The notes beneath the pieces are model-generated. The model worked only from the letters and a program-made list of their open reading frames with translations, searched no databases and was not told the DNA's origin. The position numbers and the translations under genes were made by a program. 9,151 nt of DNA, taken from positions 1 to 9,151 of the forward strand of contig JAGLTP010000060.1 in assembly GCA_023135215.1 (NCBI GenBank). Direction: 5' to 3'. Position 1 is the stretch's first letter, and each line of letters starts with the position of its first letter. This document shows, one piece after another, positions 6,239 to 9,151 of the stretch. This DNA comes from Candidatus Heimdallarchaeota archaeon (GTDB taxonomy: Archaea > Asgardarchaeota > Heimdallarchaeia > Heimdallarchaeales > Heimdallarchaeaceae).

Positions 6239-7303
6239 ATGAAAGAAATTCTTGTTTCAGCTCCTGGAAGGATATGTCTCTTTGGGGAGGATGTAGACTA
6301 CATGGGTTTGGAAGTAATTACCATTGCCATTGATAAAAGAATAGAAGTTAAAGGAAAAATAACCAATACTGGAGAAATCAGAGTTAAGCTGGATGATTTC
6401 AATCAAGTTATAAAATTCAAGAGTGAAAGACAAGATAAAGTCTCAAAAAGAGATTACATAAAATCTGCTTTCAATTTATATCATGAGTATCTGCCTTCGA
6501 ACTTTGGTGCAGATATAACTGTTAACTCCGATTTATTGATAGGAAAAGGTCTTTCCTCTTCATCTGCATTTTCTTCTGCATTTGTTGCATTTTTTGATAA
6601 AGCAGCAAACCTGAATTCAACAGAAAAGGAAATTGCTTGGAGAGCTTATTTGGCAGAAGTAGTAAATCTAGGGGAACCTGGAGGAATGATGGATCATTTT
6701 GCGAGTGTGTTAGGTAATGTTATTTATCTAGAATGTAGAGATCCATATTTCTATGAAAAATTGGATTTCAAACTAGATGGGCTTGTTATCGGTGATACCC
6801 TAAAGAAGAAAAAAACTATAGAGTTACTAACACTTAGAAAAAGAGAAATAGAAGAAGGTATTGAAATACTAGAGGGGTTAACAAATGACTTTAATCTTTT
6901 AGACTTCTCTTTGGATGAAGCTTTAGGTATCCTAGAAGAACAAAAAACACACAAATTAAAAAGAATCTTGGGTGTTCTAGGAATTCGAGATATAGTAAGG
7001 AAAGGGTACAAACTGGTTAAATCTAAAGAGGAAATAGAAGCAGATATAGTTCAACTCATTAATATGCATCATGGTTTTCAAAAAGCATACTTCGAAAATG
7101 TTACCGAAAAAATGCAATATCTGATTGAAAGAGCAAAGAAAGCAGGTGCAAAAGCTTGTAAGTTATTAGGAACTGGAAATGGTGGTTCATTTTTAGCTTA
7201 TGCTCCAGGAAGAGAAAAAGAGGTTGTAAAATCTATTCTAAAAGGCGGAGGAGAAGCTTACATAGTAAAACAAGATACTGGTCTCATGATAACTGAGTGC
7301 TAA
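6239..7303 (+). CDS. GHMP-family sugar kinase (galactokinase-like)
   Basis: ATP-dependent small-molecule kinase, 354 residues, cytoplasmic. Motif 1 is APGRICLFGEDVDY (8-21), the galactokinase/arabinokinase-type PGR-x-x-L-x-GEH-x-DY signature with His replaced by Asp18. Arg11 and Asp152 (GGMMDH) fit the catalytic Arg/Asp pair of galactokinase. Motif 2, the phosphate-binding loop, is GKGLSSSSA (102-110). Motif 3 is LLGTGNGGS (309-317). A helical, charged middle section (about 190-270) is typical of sugar kinases. The substrate is probably a free sugar or sugar derivative: the GE-x-x-DY motif argues against mevalonate or homoserine kinase, but the His-to-Asp change argues against simple galactokinase. 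The ATG lies 1 nt after the deaminase TGA, so the two are almost certainly one operon with coupled translation. No mobile-element or transfer signal is visible. Family is secure; substrate is open. Confidence 0.88.
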   Translation: MKEILVSAPGRICLFGEDVDYMGLEVITIAIDKRIEVKGKITNTGEIRVKLDDFNQVIKFKSERQDKVSKRDYIKSAFNLYHEYLPSNFGADITVNSDLLIGKGLSSSSAFSSAFVAFFDKAANLNSTEKEIAWRAYLAEVVNLGEPGGMMDHFASVLGNVIYLECRDPYFYEKLDFKLDGLVIGDTLKKKKTIELLTLRKREIEEGIEILEGLTNDFNLLDFSLDEALGILEEQKTHKLKRILGVLGIRDIVRKGYKLVKSKEEIEADIVQLINMHHGFQKAYFENVTEKMQYLIERAKKAGAKACKLLGTGNGGSFLAYAPGREKEVVKSILKGGGEAYIVKQDTGLMITEC

Positions 7304-7342
7304 TTATCGATTTGTTAAAAAATGCAAAAACTGAAAAGCATC

Positions 7343-7352
7343 AAAGTATACC
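7343..7352 (+). promoter_or_regulatory. Candidate TATA box for the HIT gene
   Basis: AAAGTATACC sits in the 76-nt gap after the kinase gene, about 33 nt before the chosen ATG at 7380 and about 24 nt before the alternative TTG at 7371. It would direct initiation near 7372, giving a leader of a few bases. It is short and matches the consensus only moderately. Confidence 0.3.
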
Positions 7353-7379
7353 TAAAGAAAAATAGTGTAATTGATTGAA

Positions 7380-7784
7380 ATGAGTGATGATTGTATTTTT
7401 TGCAAGATAGTGAAGGGAGAGATTCCTAGCTTTACTTTATATGAGGACAAGGAAATACAAGTATTCTTAGACCTTTATCCATCTTCTAAAGGTCACAGCC
7501 TCTACATTCCAAAAGAGCATTTTACTTCAATATATGACATATCAGAAGAAAAAATGACTTTTCTTAGGAAGCTTCCAAAAATTGCTGAAACATTAAGAAA
7601 TGCTACCAATGCTACGGGTATGAATATTTTACAGAGCAATGGAAAAGATGCAGGACAGATTATTAATCATATTCATTTTCATTTAATACCAAGGTACCCA
7701 GAAGATAATCTAATGGATATTGTACCAAAATCAGAATTAGAAGAAGATGAAGCTAAAAATTTAGTTGAAATCTTCAAAAAGTAG
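7380..7784 (+). CDS. HIT-family nucleotide hydrolase (HINT-like)
   Basis: Histidine-triad protein of 134 residues, expected to hydrolyse nucleoside phosphoramidates or adenylylated small molecules and to act as a homodimer in the cytoplasm. The histidine triad HIHFHLI is at 97-103, with His99 the likely nucleophile. The N-terminal DDCIFCKIVKGEIPS is classic for the zinc-containing HINT/HIT branch: Cys5 and Cys8 with His47 and His97 are the probable zinc ligands. SNGKDAGQIINH (86-97) completes the nucleotide-binding segment. The frame extends upstream to a TTG at 7371, but I chose the ATG at 7380 because family members start a few residues before CIFC. The upstream gap has a possible TATA box, so this is probably not part of the deaminase-kinase unit, although all are co-directional. 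The exact physiological substrate is unknown, as for most HIT proteins. Confidence 0.93.
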   Translation: MSDDCIFCKIVKGEIPSFTLYEDKEIQVFLDLYPSSKGHSLYIPKEHFTSIYDISEEKMTFLRKLPKIAETLRNATNATGMNILQSNGKDAGQIINHIHFHLIPRYPEDNLMDIVPKSELEEDEAKNLVEIFKK

Positions 7785-7811
7785 TAAAAAAACGTAAAAT
7801 TTAGCACAAAG

Positions 7812-7827
7812 TTAATAATTAATAATT
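7812..7827 (+). promoter_or_regulatory. AT-rich promoter element upstream of the small GTPase gene
   Basis: TTAATAATTAATAATT is two tandem copies of TTAATAAT. Its centre lies about 35 nt before the GTPase ATG at 7855, which allows initiation near 7840-7846 and a short leader. AAGGGG (7843-7848) six nt before the ATG is the clearest Shine-Dalgarno-like site in the window and fixes the GTPase start. No operator or structured leader is visible. Confidence 0.35.
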
Positions 7828-7854
7828 CAAGTATGAAACAACAAGGGGAAAACA

Positions 7855-8424
7855 ATGACAGAAGAAGAGGTTCAAGGGAAAAAATATATCTTCAAGATAG
7901 TTCTACTTGGTGATCCTGGAGTGGGTAAAAGCTCATTAATAACACGATTTGTTCACAATAGATTCCAAGCATCTTATCTAATGACAATAGGTGTAGACAT
8001 TCTAAGCAAGCAGCTTTTTGTTGGAAAAGATGAAGTTTTATTCTTAATTAGCGATATTGGAGGGCAAGAACGTTTTGCTTCCGTAAGAGAAAAGTTTTAT
8101 CGTGGAGCTAGAGGGTGTTTTTTGGTTTTCGATTTAACTAGAAGTAACACTCTCACTTCAGTTAAGGCATGGAAAAAGGGTCTAGAAGGTGTGGAAGAAG
8201 ACGTCATTTATTTTCTAATTGGTAACAAAGCTGATCTTAAAGAACAAGTAGAAGTGGAAAACGAAAATATTAAAGCAATAGCTAATGAACTAAATCTTCC
8301 GGAAGATTCTTTCTTTATAACTTCAGCTAAAACTGGAGAAAGAGTAGAAGAATCTTTTTTTACTTTTGCTAAAGAACTTATGAAAGCTGTCGAGAAAAGA
8401 AGAGTGGAAGTAGGTTTGGAATAA
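7855..8424 (+). CDS. Rab/Ras-like small GTPase (Asgard type)
   Basis: Ras-superfamily GTPase of 189 residues with all five G motifs: P-loop GDPGVGKSS (19-27); switch I Thr44 in MTIGVD; G3 DIGGQERF (67-74) with catalytic Gln71; G4 NKAD (124-127); G5 TSAK (156-159). Rab-family marks are TIGVD after switch I, FYRGARG (81-87, cf. Rab YYRGA) and SAKTGE. G3 has Ile-Gly-Gly where Rabs have Thr-Ala-Gly, recalling the D-x-GGQ of Arf, and the usual Trp before it is Ser66. The C-terminus is Lys/Arg/Glu-rich and ends in VGLE with no Cys, so it cannot be prenylated; any membrane binding would need another anchor or a partner. Such Rab-like GTPases are abundant in Asgard archaea, where they are discussed as forerunners of eukaryotic trafficking regulators. 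No GAP, longin or roadblock gene is next to it here. The start is fixed by AAGGGG six nt upstream. Confidence 0.95.
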   Translation: MTEEEVQGKKYIFKIVLLGDPGVGKSSLITRFVHNRFQASYLMTIGVDILSKQLFVGKDEVLFLISDIGGQERFASVREKFYRGARGCFLVFDLTRSNTLTSVKAWKKGLEGVEEDVIYFLIGNKADLKEQVEVENENIKAIANELNLPEDSFFITSAKTGERVEESFFTFAKELMKAVEKRRVEVGLE

Positions 8425-8472
8425 TCTGAATTCCTATAATACAATCTTAACTCGATATTAGAATATACAAAA

Positions 8473-8486
8473 CGACAAGTTTAAAT
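8473..8486 (+). promoter_or_regulatory. BRE/TATA promoter of the tRNA-Asp gene
   Basis: CGACAAG followed by TTTAAAT (8480-8486) resembles an archaeal TFB-recognition element plus TATA box. The TATA centre is about 40 nt before the mature tRNA 5' end, predicting transcription from about 8509 and a leader of roughly 14 nt to be removed by RNase P. The rest of the 98-nt gap after the GTPase gene shows nothing recognisable. Confidence 0.5.
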
Positions 8487-8522
8487 GAGGTTGACTGCTA
8501 AAAAAAATATCACAAGATAAGT

Positions 8523-8629
8523 GCTCGTGTAGTTTAGTTCGGCCTATGATGGGGGACTGTCAAGCATGTTGCGTTAGTAACATGTGCTGAACTCCTTCGA
8601 CCCGGGTTCAAATCCCGGCACGGGCGCCA
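8523..8629 (+). tRNA. tRNA-Asp (GUC anticodon), intron-containing, CCA encoded
   Basis: The acceptor stem pairs GCTCGTG (8523-8529) with CACGGGC (8619-8625), including one T-G wobble; the discriminator is G8626 and CCA (8627-8629) is encoded. The T arm is perfect: CCGGG, loop TTCAAAT, CCCGG (8602-8618). The anticodon stem is GGGGA (8552-8556) with TCCTT (8593-8597), two of whose pairs are G-U, and the loop C-T-GTC-A reads GUC for Asp (8559-8561). The loop closes only if 29 nt are removed between A8562 (position 37) and C8592 (position 38). The spliced tRNA has 75 nt plus CCA and a 4-nt variable region, as in other archaeal tRNA-Asp. The D stem is weak (G10-U25, U11-A24, U12-G23, with 13/22 a U-U mismatch), whereas the D loop keeps A14, G15, GG and A21. 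Confidence 0.95.
8563..8591 (+). other. 29-nt archaeal tRNA intron at position 37/38 (bulge-helix-bulge)
   Basis: The precursor folds into a canonical splice motif. The intron hairpin pairs G8564-T8570 with A8579-T8585 (seven pairs, the outermost G-U) around an 8-nt loop. Central helix: C8557-G8589, U8558/U8588 mismatch, G8559-C8587, U8560-G8586. It is flanked by two 3-nt bulges, C-A-A (8561-8563) and A-A-C (8590-8592). Cleavage after the second base of each bulge removes exactly 8563-8591 and joins A37 to C38. The tRNA splicing endonuclease is expected to process it. Confidence 0.88.
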
Positions 8630-8637
8630 ATACCACA

Positions 8638-8661
8638 TTTTTCTTATTTCGATATCTTTTT
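8638..8661 (+). terminator. Oligo-T terminator of tRNA-Asp, overlapping the next promoter
   Basis: Eight nt after the CCA come TTTTTCTTATTTC and, 14 nt further, a second T5. Repeated T tracts without a hairpin are the standard archaeal terminator. The distal T5 runs into TTTTTATTATTA (8657-8668), a TATA-like element centred about 26 nt before the ATG at 8688, so the following gene probably has a leaderless mRNA. Confidence 0.45.
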
Positions 8662-8687
8662 ATTATTACCAATGTTTCCTAATTTCG

Positions 8688-9151
8688 ATGAGAAAATATC
8701 TCAAAATCTCATATTTTTTTATAACTATATTAGCTATCTCTATCATAAATATTAGCTTGAATAGTTCTGCAGCACTTCCAGTTGTTAAAGAGAATGATTT
8801 AATTTCTATAGGGTATCGATTAACTGTAAGTGCAGCACTAGTTGAGGTTTATACAAAACAATCTCCCTTCAAAGGTCAAGTAGCAATAGACATTATTAGA
8901 CCAATCGGTTTATATAATGAGGTTATAGGAATGAAACTTGGGGAAGTGAGAAATTTAATCGTTGCTCCAGAAGATGGGTTCTCCGAATATGATCCGGAAT
9001 ACGGTGCTTATGCTGGTCTTACTCTTTATTATGATGATTTAACTATATTCGAGGTTAATGGTGTTCATATTACAGACGTTGAAAATGGTGGGTTAACTCC
9101 AGGTTCTTTTGGTTTCTATTTTCTCAGAGTGGTTCTAGGTTTGTTAGGTGT
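8688..9151 (+). CDS. Exported FKBP-like protein, 3'-truncated by window edge
   Basis: An open frame of 154 codons runs from an ATG to the right edge with no stop. The N-terminus is a clear signal sequence or membrane anchor: MRKYLK, a hydrophobic run (about 7-24), then NSSAA and the start of the mature part near residue 29. The following domain resembles FKBP-type prolyl isomerases: an opening strand NDLISIGYRLTV (36-47) and the diagnostic GMKLGEVRNLIVAPEDGFSE (81-100), matching the GM-x-x-GE...PE-x-AYG block. The usual DG-x-x-FDSS and IPG-x-E-x-AL segments are absent or unrecognisable, so isomerase activity is uncertain and a chaperone-like or binding role is possible. After about residue 110 a further segment (LTLYYDDLTIFEVNG) resembles the continuation seen in SlyD-like proteins. 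It would act outside the cytoplasmic membrane. The ATG is supported by a TATA-like element 26 nt upstream; no Shine-Dalgarno is seen. Confidence 0.75.
   Translation, partial: MRKYLKISYFFITILAISIINISLNSSAALPVVKENDLISIGYRLTVSAALVEVYTKQSPFKGQVAIDIIRPIGLYNEVIGMKLGEVRNLIVAPEDGFSEYDPEYGAYAGLTLYYDDLTIFEVNGVHITDVENGGLTPGSFGFYFLRVVLGLLG

Noticed and set aside
6751..7011. 86-codon minus-strand frame inside the GHMP kinase gene
   Set aside because: It is antisense to a Lys/Glu-rich coding region, giving a Ser/Phe/Leu-rich product with no motif.
7812..7827. Tandem TTAATAAT copies as a regulatory repeat or CRISPR-like element
   Set aside because: There are only two 8-nt AT-only copies in an AT-rich promoter region, best explained by TATA-type sequence. 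No array, spacer pattern or inverted repeat is present anywhere in the window.
7833..7854. Short ATG frame just upstream of the GTPase start as a leader peptide
   Set aside because: The ATG at 7833 is out of frame with the GTPase, overlaps its Shine-Dalgarno region, and has no ribosome site or conserved pattern of its own.
7371..8424. A functional HIT-GTPase module
   Set aside because: The genes are co-directional but separated by 70 nt containing a likely promoter and separate ribosome site. I know of no biochemical link, so adjacency alone is not reported as a system.
8208..8444. 78-codon minus-strand frame overlapping the 3' end of the GTPase gene
   Set aside because: It is almost entirely antisense to conserved GTPase sequence including G4 and G5, so it is a shadow frame.

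Overview
This AT-rich window (by eye about one third G+C) most likely comes from an Asgard archaeon. The main evidence is a complete Rab/Ras-like small GTPase (7855-8424) together with archaeal features: a tRNA-Asp gene with an intron at position 37/38 and a bulge-helix-bulge splice site, a family-4 uracil-DNA glycosylase ending in a PCNA-interacting peptide, TATA boxes about 26 nt upstream of start codons (predicted leaderless mRNAs), and TTG/GTG starts. The domain assignment is strong. The Asgard placement is an inference from the GTPase, and no finer lineage can be read from the sequence.

Layout. Positions 2-2312 (+) hold an MFS transporter cut by the left edge, followed 31 nt later by an alpha/beta hydrolase with a Cys in the nucleophile position. 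Positions 2332-4832 (-) hold, in transcription order, the uracil-DNA glycosylase, a phosphohexomutase (phosphomannomutase/GlmM type) with its own TATA box, and a small three-helix membrane protein overlapping the mutase stop by 4 nt. The two blocks converge at 2313-2331. A compact divergent promoter at 4833-4896 separates the glycosylase from a rightward series: an MTA/SAH-type nucleoside deaminase, a GHMP sugar kinase starting 1 nt after the deaminase stop, a HIT-family nucleotide hydrolase, the small GTPase, the intron-containing tRNA-Asp(GUC), and the first 154 codons of an exported FKBP-like protein cut by the right edge. No stretch longer than 300 bases lacks a gene.

How the genes fit together. 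Most are housekeeping or salvage functions: nucleotide by-product salvage (deaminase, HIT hydrolase), sugar phosphate metabolism (mutase, GHMP kinase), DNA repair, translation, and a GTPase of the family thought to precede eukaryotic membrane-traffic regulators. Only two pairs are tightly coupled (deaminase-kinase and mutase-membrane protein). These pairs, the hydrolase with an apparently incomplete triad, and the GTPase with a hybrid Rab/Arf G3 motif are the best leads. I found no mobile element, CRISPR array, phage gene or obvious defence system, and I do not claim a new multi-gene system here.
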